64,000 nucleotides of DNA from Callipepla californica brunnescens. Its lineage: Eukaryota; Chordata; Aves; Galliformes; Odontophoridae. Below are positions 49,368-59,500 of this stretch, in pieces. The position numbers were made by a program, and so were the translations under genes. The stretch's first letter is position 1, and each line of letters begins with the position of its first letter. The notes under the pieces were generated by a model. The model was not told where the DNA came from. It did no database searches and worked only from the letters and a program-made list of their open reading frames with translations. The stretch covers positions 12,829,467-12,893,466 of the forward strand of contig JALIRH010000001.1 in the NCBI GenBank assembly GCA_023055505.1, read 5' to 3'.

Positions 49368-49434
49368 ACTCTTAATGCACTACATGATGTTATGATGTGG
49401 AATACCAATGCCAAAAAATCATAAAACCATGACA
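49368..49434 (-). mobile_element. Short 5'-end fragment of LTR family A, minus strand
   Basis: The complement of this 67-bp piece begins TGTCATGGTTTTATG and continues through 'ggtattccacatcataac' and 'gcattaagagt', the first part of the LTR family seen at 23206 and 43455. The remaining LTR is absent. It lies 1.8 kb from the opposite-facing copy at 51262. Confidence 0.85.
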
Positions 49435-51261
49435 CATCTCCTTAAGAATGTAAGGATTTATTCATTACCATCTTATTCTACCTTGTCCTCCACTGAGTTC
49501 TTGTTCAATCTTTTTCCCTTGTAGAAAAAAAAAACAACAAAAAACAACAACAACAACAAAAAAAAAACACCTGCACTGTCTCTACAAGACAAACAAAACA
49601 AGCAAATAAATGAAAAAGACACTTCCTTTGTCATTGTCTTCCAGTAACTTGTCCTGTCAGCATTTATCCCATACACTATTCAGAACCAGTAATGACAGAT
49701 AGTACATAAGAAATGTCACACCTGTAGAATTAATCCTAGTGCTTTCAACCACAGAACTGCATAATTTTCCTTATTTTTGGGTCATATATAGAACAGGAAT
49801 CCTCTTGGCTGCAGTGAATCGATCCCCAGTTACGTGCTCTAATGCAAAGATTTTTCTACTTGCTTTAAATGAGTCTTCTTTATTAATCAGCCAGACTGTT
49901 TGACAGATTGTCTCAAACAATGATACCTTGCAGTCCCTTCCATGTCACTGTGGAAGATGCCACTGCTCTGCTTATTCCCTTGAACTCCCAGCTCTTACAT
50001 AGTGATTCGTTTAATAAAGAAAATAGTGTTGTGATATTACAGCAAATACAATTGATACCTGCAAAGCACAAAAATGGCACAAACATCTCAGTGATTTTGA
50101 AAGAGTTGACAACTTGCAGCTTACCAATGCCCTCCTCTTGCAGGATATGAGCCCTAAGGATCTCAAGAATCCTTCTAGTCTATTCCCTCCCTTAAAATTA
50201 GAAGAAAGGCACCCCAATCATCACAGACTTGACACATCTCTGCTCTTAAAACTTCCTGAGAAGATTCCCAGCCAAAGTAGACTCCTGTTCATCTTTACTG
50301 TTGCAAACCTTTGCATGTATAAAACTCTAATCTCTCCAGATTCTCTTTAACTCTTTATCACATATTCTTCCATCACATGTGAACAAGGAGAATTTTTTCC
50401 CATTTGTTTTTCATATATTTAGTGACCAAACATGCATAGGTTTAGGCCCTTCAGATTAAATATCCATGTTCTGCTTTCTGCTCTCTAGAATGTTTTTATT
50501 TTGTTCTGTTTTTCAGCAAAACACATTTTAATTCTATCTTACTAAAAGTCTTCTACTGACAACTTTAAGAATATCTCCATAGGCTTGTTTTTGTTGTTGA
50601 TGATTTTAATTATAAATGTTTCTACTTTAGCTTCCAGTTGGAACATCTCAGCTTATTTTGGCTAAATTTCTTTCTACTTATCCTCTTTTTAGAGTATATG
50701 CCTATCATTATACTGCTATTAATAACCATGCATGTAATTGTTCTATTTCAAACATTAGCAAGATGCCAGCTGTAATGTGCTTTATTTTAGTCTAACACTA
50801 TACTTAGACCTTATATCCCTTTCTAAACAGCTGTTATAATAAAGAACATTTTCTGAGAATTTAAATTAGAAAACAGAGGGACAGGCAGAAAACATTATTT
50901 AAAAACTGAAAAATTACATTTTGAAGTTCTGCAATGCTTACTAACATAAAAAGGACAAGACAAAGCAATCACTAACTAGTTAATACTGGGAATCTTACTG
51001 AGTTATATCAGAATTGGGGCAAACTTTGGCTTAGTAAGTTTAAGAGATAAAGTAGATAAAGCCAAGTAGTCTTTTAGATCAACAATATTTATATTTCAGA
51101 TTACAAAAAAAATGAAGAAAAATTCTGAGATTAACGTGTATACAATTTCATAATTATAATAAATATAGCCAATCACAAATTTAAAAGAAGTTAAATGTAA
51201 AAGTAGCCCTAAGTAAGATGGAAATGAGTTCTACATAGCATTTCACCTATAGGTTCTTAAC
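49435..51261. other. Unique DNA with one A-rich simple repeat
   Basis: The CAA-rich tract at 49525-49569 is listed separately. The rest shows small frames at 49.9-50.35 kb on both strands without a known motif. Confidence 0.55.
49525..49569. repeat. (CAA)n / A-rich simple repeat
   Basis: Runs of A interrupted by CAA units. It may be a decayed poly-A-like tract or a microsatellite; no parent element is visible beside it. Confidence 0.85.
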
Positions 51262-51784
51262 ACTTGTTTTTCTGATTTTTGTTATCAGTATTCCACATCA
51301 TAACATCATGCGAAGCACTGGAAAATAAAGAGTTAATGCTTCAGTTCCATGGACTGACAAATTTCTGGGTAACTTGTTCACAGAAGAGAAGAATAGCGAC
51401 ATACGCCATAGGTCTTTGTGTTCCTGTTTTCCACTCAGAGGGAAAGATAAAACTGCGTGCAAGTCCTGACACTGCCTCTTTTTGCTGCTCATCAGTGTAG
51501 GATCTCCCTAGTTATTTCACCTTCAGCTTTAAAGTAAGGCCTGCAGTTTCGGACACTCTCTCATTCTATTTGATTTATTAGCTTAAATTTCAATTATATT
51601 GTATCATACATTTTGCATTCTGATATCTTATTTAGTAAATTAGCTTTCCTACCACTGCTTTGTTTTTAGGCCCATCTCCCTACACTCTCCCTTTTCCCCC
51701 TTCCCTTTTCCTGGGGCATGGGTCCGTGGGTCCCCTACCCCATTCATCATGGAACCAGGCCAAACCACCCATAAACCACTGATA
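51262..51784 (+). mobile_element. Solo LTR (family A), near full length, plus strand
   Basis: Matches the 23206-23779 copy along its length: 'gtattccacatcataacatcatg' (51288), TATA-like GATAAAA (51446-51452), the 'gatatcttatttagtaaattagc' block (51622-51644), 'ggcccatctccct' (51669) and 'gggtccgtgggtcccct' (51719-51735). Both tips are decayed: the start has lost the exact TGTCATGG and the end reads CTGATA instead of TTGACA. This makes it older than the 23.2-kb copy. No target duplication can be read. Confidence 0.87.
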
Positions 51785-53921
51785 ATTCTTTAGCTTAACA
51801 CTTATAATAACTTCTGCAATAGTAGAGCATCCGCTTAAATAAAATTTGAAGTCAATGGACATAAAAGATCATCTGAAATGCTTCAGAGCTATCCCCTTAT
51901 AAAGTAAATGTGCAAAGAATATGCATGTATATTTGGTTTTTAAATGAATCAAAATATATTTAAAATTAACACAAGTACACTTAAATACTAAATATCATCT
52001 GTAGAACACAATCCTGAAACTGAATGACTGGATAAAACAAATTATACAATGTTATACAATCCATTACAGAAGTTTATTTCAAACAGGTTTTTCTCCCACC
52101 TGAAAACTTTTTGGGACTGTAACAATCTATTTAAGATATCCATGAATCTCACAGCTTAAAATATTCTATCTGGCTTATCTTCTTCAAAAATAAATTATAA
52201 AAGCCACGTACGGAAATGAAAAAAACAGTTGGCCTTTTACCTCCAGACTGCAACCTAACTGAGAGGCATTTTAGCTGCCAGGAGCAGGTGAAGGAATTCA
52301 CAGTGGAATCATTCAGTAACTCTTTTCTGTTATTTCACGTTGTTCCATGGCTGTTTCAAATCTTCTGGCAGTTTGCTTAATACATTTGCAAAAAAAAATA
52401 TATATATATATTTGTCTATGTATTTTGCCAAAATTAAAACTAAAGGTGTCTTAGTTTACCTTACAACAACAAAATAATACAGTCCAGATAGCAGGCCAGA
52501 AAAGATACATACTGTGCCCCAAATGGCATGGTAGCCTTTGGTACTCCACATCAGCCTTCCTTCAGTTTTATACATAGTGAACATGGGGATCATATATGTG
52601 CAAGACGTACTGCAGTTTCAAGCTTGCTAGAAAAGTTATGAGGCATAAGCAAGCCTATATCTTAAATATGAAGCAGTTAATGGGCTTCACAAAAAGCTAC
52701 TGCAGTCATAAAACTGCTAAACCCAACTCTCATTATCAGACCTCAGACCAAGTTCTAGTAGTAATTAAGAAAAATAGTGTTCTAGTTATATGTTTGCTGT
52801 GTAAATAGTCCAATTATGTATCCCATCTGCTGTCAGATTTGACTGAAGACAATAGTATGTAGACATGCTACAGAATACTAATTAAATGCTATACATTTAG
52901 AACGAAATTCTTGGAAACTATTAAGTCAGTTGAAAACTACAAAGCTAGTTTTAACAAATGTAAGTACAAGACAACAGGCAGAGTGTGTACTTTGAACACC
53001 ACATGCACTTCTGATGAGGATTAATTTCATACCTGTCATGATAGCTAGTAATTGAGCATCAGGATAATTGGAAGCAATGGCTTGGGTCAATAATACTTCT
53101 CAGAAATCCGGACTTACATTTTCTGATTTCTTGGAAACGTACAACATTTAATTGAGTCATGACTGAAAAAAGTTGAATGGTATATTGGCCATCTGCTACC
53201 TTAAAGATCTTATTCCAAAGATATTGTTTTCTTACTAATTTGTAAATCATGACTGATAGAACATAATTTATAGGCTATGTTGAAGACCATTCTGTGTGTG
53301 TTTCTTACTAGTGTAACACACACCGGATTAATTCATTGGTTCAGCCCTATGTCACTGGGACAATAGCAGCCCTAATTCAGCCATCAAAAATTTTTTAATA
53401 TTGAATTCATATTTGAGTAACTTTCTGAATCATATCTTGTCATGTGCAAACATGTTATCAGCAAAACTGTTCAAGTAATCGTTTTCTATAATCATCATAA
53501 AAGCAATACATCTTTCTAAATCTTTCCCTTTTTTGCCATGACTAGGAGTATGAGGCACAGTTGCAGAGAAGCTCCAGCATATAGAAAGTGAGTTAGAAAA
53601 TAAACTTCATAAAATGACAACAGATACAGGGCAAACATAGAGCACTGGACATCACTAATCGTAGGCAAACTTTTTCTCCATATAATAACTATTTATATTT
53701 CATTGTTCTGTAGGCAGGTTGAGTTTTGTGTACATGTGGAACAGAGATGGAAATATGAATAACAAATTATTATTATTATTTATCTATTTCAGTTGTAGAT
53801 TAACCAGCCAATACCATCAGTAGGTATGAAACTTGAGTATTTGATCATGAAAAAGCAAATGAAATCCTAGAAAAGTATTATTGGTAGAGATAAGGAAGAA
53901 TTAGTGCAATTAAACAAAACA
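51785..53921. other. Unique AT-rich DNA, nothing recognised
   Basis: It contains an A-run and (TA)n tract at about 52390-52411 and a short ATT run at 53765-53781. No gene recognised. Confidence 0.6.
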
Positions 53922-54320
53922 CTGGTAAGAATTCCTCTGGAATCCTGCATACACTGTTCTGATAGCCTGTGTTTAAGAAAGATTAATTAAACTGCAATAC
54001 TTGCAGAGAAGGGCTGCTAAGATGATCCAGGGAAAAAAGAGCTTATCTTGTAAGAGAAGACTAAAATAACTTAATGGAGTCTGATAGGGTATATCATTGC
54101 TCTCTATAAATACTTCAGAGGTAGATAAATGCTAAAGAAAGAGAAGCTATTTAAACTAAAAGACAAGGTTGACACAAGAACAAATGGGTATAAATGGGAA
54201 AATTTAGGCTGGAAATTAGAAGAATAAGTAAGGTTCTGGAAGGTCTTACAGAACAAATCTAAAAGTGAGACAGGACAAGTTCAGGAACATATTATATGTT
54301 TGCATAAGAACTTGGTTTGA
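53922..54320 (+). mobile_element. Old CR1 lineage fragment, plus strand
   Basis: This copy is different from the bird-type CR1s around it. Its text 'cttgcagagaagggctgctaagatgatcc' (53999-54027), 'gaagctatttaaactaaaagacaaggttgacacaagaacaaatgggtataaa' (from 54143) and 'aatttaggctggaaattagaag' (54202) resembles the CR1 type known from turtles and crocodilians, an older amniote lineage. It is missing its ends and has many substitutions. The assignment rests on my memory of that family's wording and needs a database search. Confidence 0.7.
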
Positions 54321-54929
54321 TGGCTAAGAAATTCTTTTCTACTCTATATATTCAGCATCTCAATTTGGCCACCTTCCTCATTAAGAGCTCAGTAAATATC
54401 TTATTGTTGGATTGGTACAAGTTAAAAGATGGTCACACCCAAACAGTGAGTTTTTTGGTCATTCAAAAGCGTATTTCAAATTCAAGATTAAGGTTAAACA
54501 GAAACCGCAGAGTTGGCTTTATTCAGAGCCAATTTTTTCTCTGAACTCTTTCCCTTCAGAAAGGAAATAAATAAATAAATAGATAGATAGATAAATAAAT
54601 AGATATCCAGAAGAGAAAGAAATGATCTATGAGAGGTACACTCTAAGTATTTGTGTTGATGAGAATGGTTTAATAGGCTTAATACTGGAAATGCTGAGGG
54701 CAGATGAAGGGGGACTATGAGCCAGAAAAAAAAATTATTATATTTAGTGAAAATTTTACAGAAAAACAACAGCAAGAAACTGAATTAGCAGTGTGAGATG
54801 CAGAGCCAGCAAAACAGAAATCTCCAATCCCTTCAGTCTTTCTTCCCCTTGTTCTAACCTGTTATTGGTGCCAGCTCTCTCCCATACATTTTTTACCATT
54901 TTTTATCTTAGTTTGTCTAGACAAATTAG
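54321..54929. other. Unique DNA with one tetranucleotide microsatellite
   Basis: Nothing else recognised beside the repeat at 54565-54606. Confidence 0.6.
54565..54606. repeat. (AAAT)n(AGAT)n tetranucleotide microsatellite
   Basis: AAAT units, then three AGAT units, then AAAT units again. This mixed GATA-type microsatellite is likely to be length-polymorphic. Confidence 0.9.
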
Positions 54930-55515
54930 TAGGTTGGTCAATCATGAACTACATGAAGTTTAACCTGGGAAAGTGCTGAATTCTGCACCAGCAGAATGGG
55001 CATGGGGCAACTCTGGAAATGTGTACTGTCTGAGGGACGGGAGGCTGGAAAGCAGCCTCATGGAAAGGGATCTGCGTTCTTGGCTAACAAGTTGAACATG
55101 AGTCAACAATGTATCCAGGCAGCCAGGAAAGTTTAATGTATCTTCGTGCCTCGAGCACAGCACTGATAGCCAGGCAAGGGAAGTAATTGTCCCACTGTAT
55201 GTTACACTGGTGCTTCCTCACCTTGAGTAGTACAGCACACAGTTTTGAGCGCAACAGTGCAAAAAAAAGAATATTAAACTATTAAAGGATGTTCAGAGAA
55301 GGGATATAAAAATAGTGATGGGAGTACAGGGGAAGACATATGAGGAGTGGCTGCAGTCACTTGGCTTGTTCAGCCCGGAGAAGAAGAGAGTGAGGGCAGA
55401 CCTCATCATGGCCTATGGCTTCCCCATGAGGGGAGAGGAGGGGCAGGTGCTGACCTTCTTCCTATGGTGACAGTGATAAAACCGTGGCATAGAGCTGCAA
55501 CAGGGAGACTCAGGG
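54930..55515 (+). mobile_element. CR1 LINE fragment lacking its 3' end, plus strand
   Basis: CR1 order is clear: 'gctggaaagcagcctcatgg' (55043), 'gttgaacatgagtcaacaatg' (55091), 'ccaggcagccaggaaag' (55114), 'agccaggcaagggaagtaattgtccc' (55169), 'cttggcttgttcagcccggagaagaa' (55360) and 'gctgcaacagggagactcaggg' (55494-55515). The 3' UTR and 8-mer tail are missing; the copy stops and an AAAC-rich tract follows at once. The encoded region is just after the RT domain and is broken by stops. Confidence 0.87.
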
Positions 55516-55550
55516 AAAACAAACAAACAAACAAAAAAACAAACAGCAAA
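55516..55550. repeat. AAAC-rich tract following the CR1
   Basis: Repeated AAAC units and an A run directly adjoin the truncated CR1 end. Normal CR1 copies end in ATTCTATG-like units, so this is not the family's own tail. Confidence 0.85.
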
Positions 55551-56275
55551 TAGACAAAGGTGGAAAGACAGAAGAGGAGAAGTTGCTGAAAGTCTCATTC
55601 CTCTGTAATAATTTCTGCTTAAGTATGGCCTACCTCCACTGTGCTGAAGTACAGTACCTCCTTTTTGTAATGCATTGTTTCCAGTATATATTAGAATTGT
55701 CTGAAGTTCAAACAAATTATTCCGTCTTGGTCCAAAAAATTTCTTCTTTGCTGCTGCAGGCAGTCATTTATCCCAACACTTGGTAGCCACCTCTGCAGTG
55801 AACAGCAAACTACTGTTCACTATTCTGATTTTGGAAAGTTGATGAGCTATTTCCTGGACAGTCCTCCAGTCTGCTCAAACCGTAGCTGAGGGAGCAGCAA
55901 TGAATCATTTGGAGACAGCCTTCCCTCAACCAATATCCCATCTTCCCAGACAAATCTTTCTTTGACCACAGTGTTGGGATGTTGCTGAGATGAGGGATAT
56001 AAGAAAATGCAGCAAGAAGTGTTTTGCAATAGTCATAATAATGAGTTTGTGGAAGGCAGCTTGGAAATAATCCAGCTTTGGGGAGCAGTTAAAATAAATA
56101 AGAAGTAAATGTGGACAAAGAGACCAAGAAGTTCTCAGGAAAACAAATTCTCTTCAAATTTTGGAAAAATCCTGAACACAAAAAATATGAATAATTCTTT
56201 CATGAGACATTCACAGGAGGATTAAAACTAGGAACTATTGTGGTGTTTGTGTAATAAGTAGGTTTTGCAGAAGTG
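55551..56275. other. Unique DNA, nothing recognised
   Basis: No repeat family or credible coding region seen. Confidence 0.55.
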
Positions 56276-56515
56276 AAAGGAAGGGAGGGAGGGAGGGAGG
56301 GAGGGAGGGAGGCAGGAAAGCAGGCAGGAAGGCAGGAAGGCAGGAAGGAAGGCAGGAAGGCAGGAAAGCAGGCAGGAAGGCAGGAAGGCAGGAAGGCAGG
56401 AAGGCAGGAAGGCAGGCAGGCAGGAAGGAAGGAAGGAAGGAAGGAAGGAAGGAAGGAAGGAAGGAAGGAAGGAAGGAAGGAAGGAAGGAAGGAAGGAAGG
56501 AAGGAAGGAGAGGAA
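56276..56515. repeat. 240-bp purine microsatellite: GGGA, GGCA and GGAA blocks
   Basis: Three blocks occur in order: GGGA units at 56283-56311, a mixed block of GGCA and GGAA units at about 56311-56422, and about 21 uninterrupted GGAA units at 56423-56509. Apart from the C of GGCA, the plus strand is purine only. The first block satisfies the intramolecular G-quadruplex pattern (four or more GGG runs with 1-nt loops). The tract can also form H-DNA. Long frames of 95-111 codons on both strands are simply the repeat being read (Pro-Ser-Phe-Leu or Lys-Glu-Gly-Arg). Confidence 0.97.
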
Positions 56516-59500
56516 AATGTCCATGTATCTCTTCTGAGATCTCTGCTGAAAACAAAATAACATTAAACTTAAGTATACAGTATAAAAAAGGAGAACTTCG
56601 CTGTTTTGCTTTGAGTGTGACTGTTGGGCTGATCAGCAGAAATCATGAGATACTTTTGTTCTTTGGTAGTATCCACAAAAGTTTAGAGGTGCACACATGT
56701 CATGCAGATGAAAATATTCTCTCAGTAGCTTCAGGCTGTGAAGGGGCACAGCTACAGAAAGAGCATTTGGTCCACCTGCAAAGAGGTAATTTCACTTAGT
56801 CTGTGGGTATCACCACGGTATACTTCATGTCTATAATGCCAAGATAAATCTGAAGGTCAATGAGCAAGTCCTTATGTAGTTCAAATAATTGATATTTTGG
56901 TCAAAGATTACAACATAAATTTATAGGAAAGCTAGTGACATTTCTACATTATATCAGTTGTACATAAATCTGATAAAATACAGATAAAAGCAGTAGCTAT
57001 GTAATGCTCATTATATTTGATGAGGAGAGAAATGTAACACAATGTTATTTACAGATTTTCTTTGTAATCTAGATACTGCTTGTGTGAAATATTTCAATAT
57101 TTTATTTTTGCTTTTTCAGCATTCAGCATTCAAGATAGTTTTGCCTGTTTATGTTTCCCTGGAAATACCACCAGTATCAGCATCCCCTCCTTTTTTTTTA
57201 CAATATCTTTTTTGACTTCAGTCTTCATAATGAAAATGTGTTTAAGAAGGCGATCCACAAGACAAAAATAATGAGACATTTTGTGCAAATGCAGCATTTA
57301 CACTTCCAGCATAATATAAGCATCAACTGAATAGACATATTTTAATATCATTCTAATATCTTCTTAATTTTTTTTTGCAAGAACATTAGACATTTTGTAA
57401 CCCTTCTGTTCTGACATAGAGTCAGGATATTTGGAGGGGAAATTAAGATTGAAAAAATACATATTACATTTAAACAAAAAGACAATACTTATTATGAATA
57501 TTGACTAGAAATAATACAAATACAAAAGAAGTGTCCAGTAATAAAATATGCATGGCAAGATGGACAAAGATTAATTTTTAAGGGCAGTAAAAGACAGTGT
57601 ATGGCCTAATCCTTATTATATCCTTTCTTTACTTCTTCTTTTTTATACTTTTTTACCAATTTGAAAATATGTTTTTCTGCTGGCACAATAACAGATTTAG
57701 CTGTAGTTTACTAATGCAGTGACAAAATCTGACATCTCAATCAGCATAACCTCATTAAAGTTAACTTCCTGTGGTTTGTGAAAATTGAATTGCTTTATTT
57801 TAGGCAAACCACTAATCACAATTAGAAAATTTCATAATATTCAAATATCTAGTTATGTCCATCTTTCTCCACATCTTTTTCTTATACTGCAATACCTGAG
57901 AACAGCTTTTGTACTGAGCTCTGAGAATCTTGTGTTCTAAATTTTTTTCTGAGTGTGCGTAAGAAAGAGAGAGAGAGATGGGCAAACAGACAGATGCACT
58001 GAAAGATGCGGTCCTAGTATGACTCATGTTTCTGTTATTCTGAAAGGATGAAGTAAATATCTGAAAAGTAACTATAACCCATAATCATCACATATTTCTG
58101 AAGCTACTACTTTGCAGTTAAGTTTCCATCATAAATATTGTAACTCCTTTTACTGCTTTCATGATATTTAAACCTCTATCACCTTCCACACTACTGCAAA
58201 GATGAAATTTTCTGCAAGGAGGCCAAATAGGATCTTTCAGAGTAAGCCATCTGTAACCTTATTACTGCTGACAGTGCATTTATTGTGCATGTGTGTTATA
58301 AAAGGCAGTTGCTTAATAAAGTGTCTGGTTACACAGAAGGTCAAACTCCAAACTTAAAAACACACATCATATTCATTGACTTAATTTAGTGGAAAAATTC
58401 ACTGCAGAATCCTTCCTCTTAATTACCTTAAGAGTCTAATTTCATATACAAATATGCAAAGAAATTGTAGTGTCTTGAATGCCATTTATACACTGAGGTG
58501 ATATAGTAATGACCTTAGAAATACTGAGGTAGAATACCTTTCCAAATGAATGAATTTCTTGACAGATGGTCTAATGTAAAAGAATGAAGTCACTATTAAA
58601 CTCGGCTTTAGACCGAGAGTTTTATGAAGTAGAGCTAATAAAGTTGGGTTTATTGGAGGTGAACATCTGGGTCACAAGCAGGTAGTATCAACCAAGAGAG
58701 AATGGAAGAAATTACTATTCAGTCTCCACAAAAAATTGACAGTACACTGTGAAAGGAATATCCATATTCAGAACTGGAGTAAAGATAGCTGAAAAAATAA
58801 ATTGTTTACAATAGTCAAGTAATCATTCTGTTATCTTTCTTCAAATAATGTTTATGTATCGACTAACTGGATTAGATTTAGCCTAGGATGAGGAAGATAT
58901 CTTGGGGAAAACAAAAATGAGCAGAAATAACTTATTTGAGATAGGGTCTATGTCAATAATGGAATGTGTTGGTATTGTAATTAGTATTTTTTAGAGTCCC
59001 TTTTCTGAGTTTTATTGCATTACTATGATAATTTCCATCTGTTTGGTCCAGCAAATACCAGATTTAGAAAATGACAAGTATTTTTCTCCAGTGAGTATGT
59101 CAGAATGCATTAAATTCTGCATAATAACTAGAAGTTCTGAACTTTCTGCTAATAGAACTTGATGACAGTTTCTAATTGCAATTATGATATATGCTCAATT
59201 CTCAGTAAAGCTGACTAGGAAAAGGAAAAGAAAATACTTCAAGATAAAAATATAAAATGTCAATTCAACAAACAAAGCAGCAGTATTTTTATTACCTAGT
59301 TCAAGTGAAGACTAAATAAAACATGAAATATAGTGTACAGTCCACAGCAAATGTATGTAAAGATATCGTAACAAAACATTGTATTCATGCAGCAGAGCTT
59401 GATCTTCTTAACATTTACCTTCATTTTGCAGTCAATAATGACACTGTACTCTGTTACATGTTTTGGAAGAAATAGCCCCCGTGAAATTGTGAACGTAGTA

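Noticed and set aside
56276..56515. Possible CRISPR-like or minisatellite array
   Set aside because: The units are 4 bp with no spacers; this is a microsatellite in vertebrate DNA.
56228..56563. Open frames of 95-111 codons on both strands with regular peptide repeats
   Set aside because: They are the GGAA/GGCA/GGGA microsatellite read through; any frame of a stop-free 4-bp repeat stays open.
58598..58623. Hairpin CTCGG-CTTTAGA-CCGAG
   Set aside because: The stem is only five base pairs, plus a bulge; expected by chance in a window this long.
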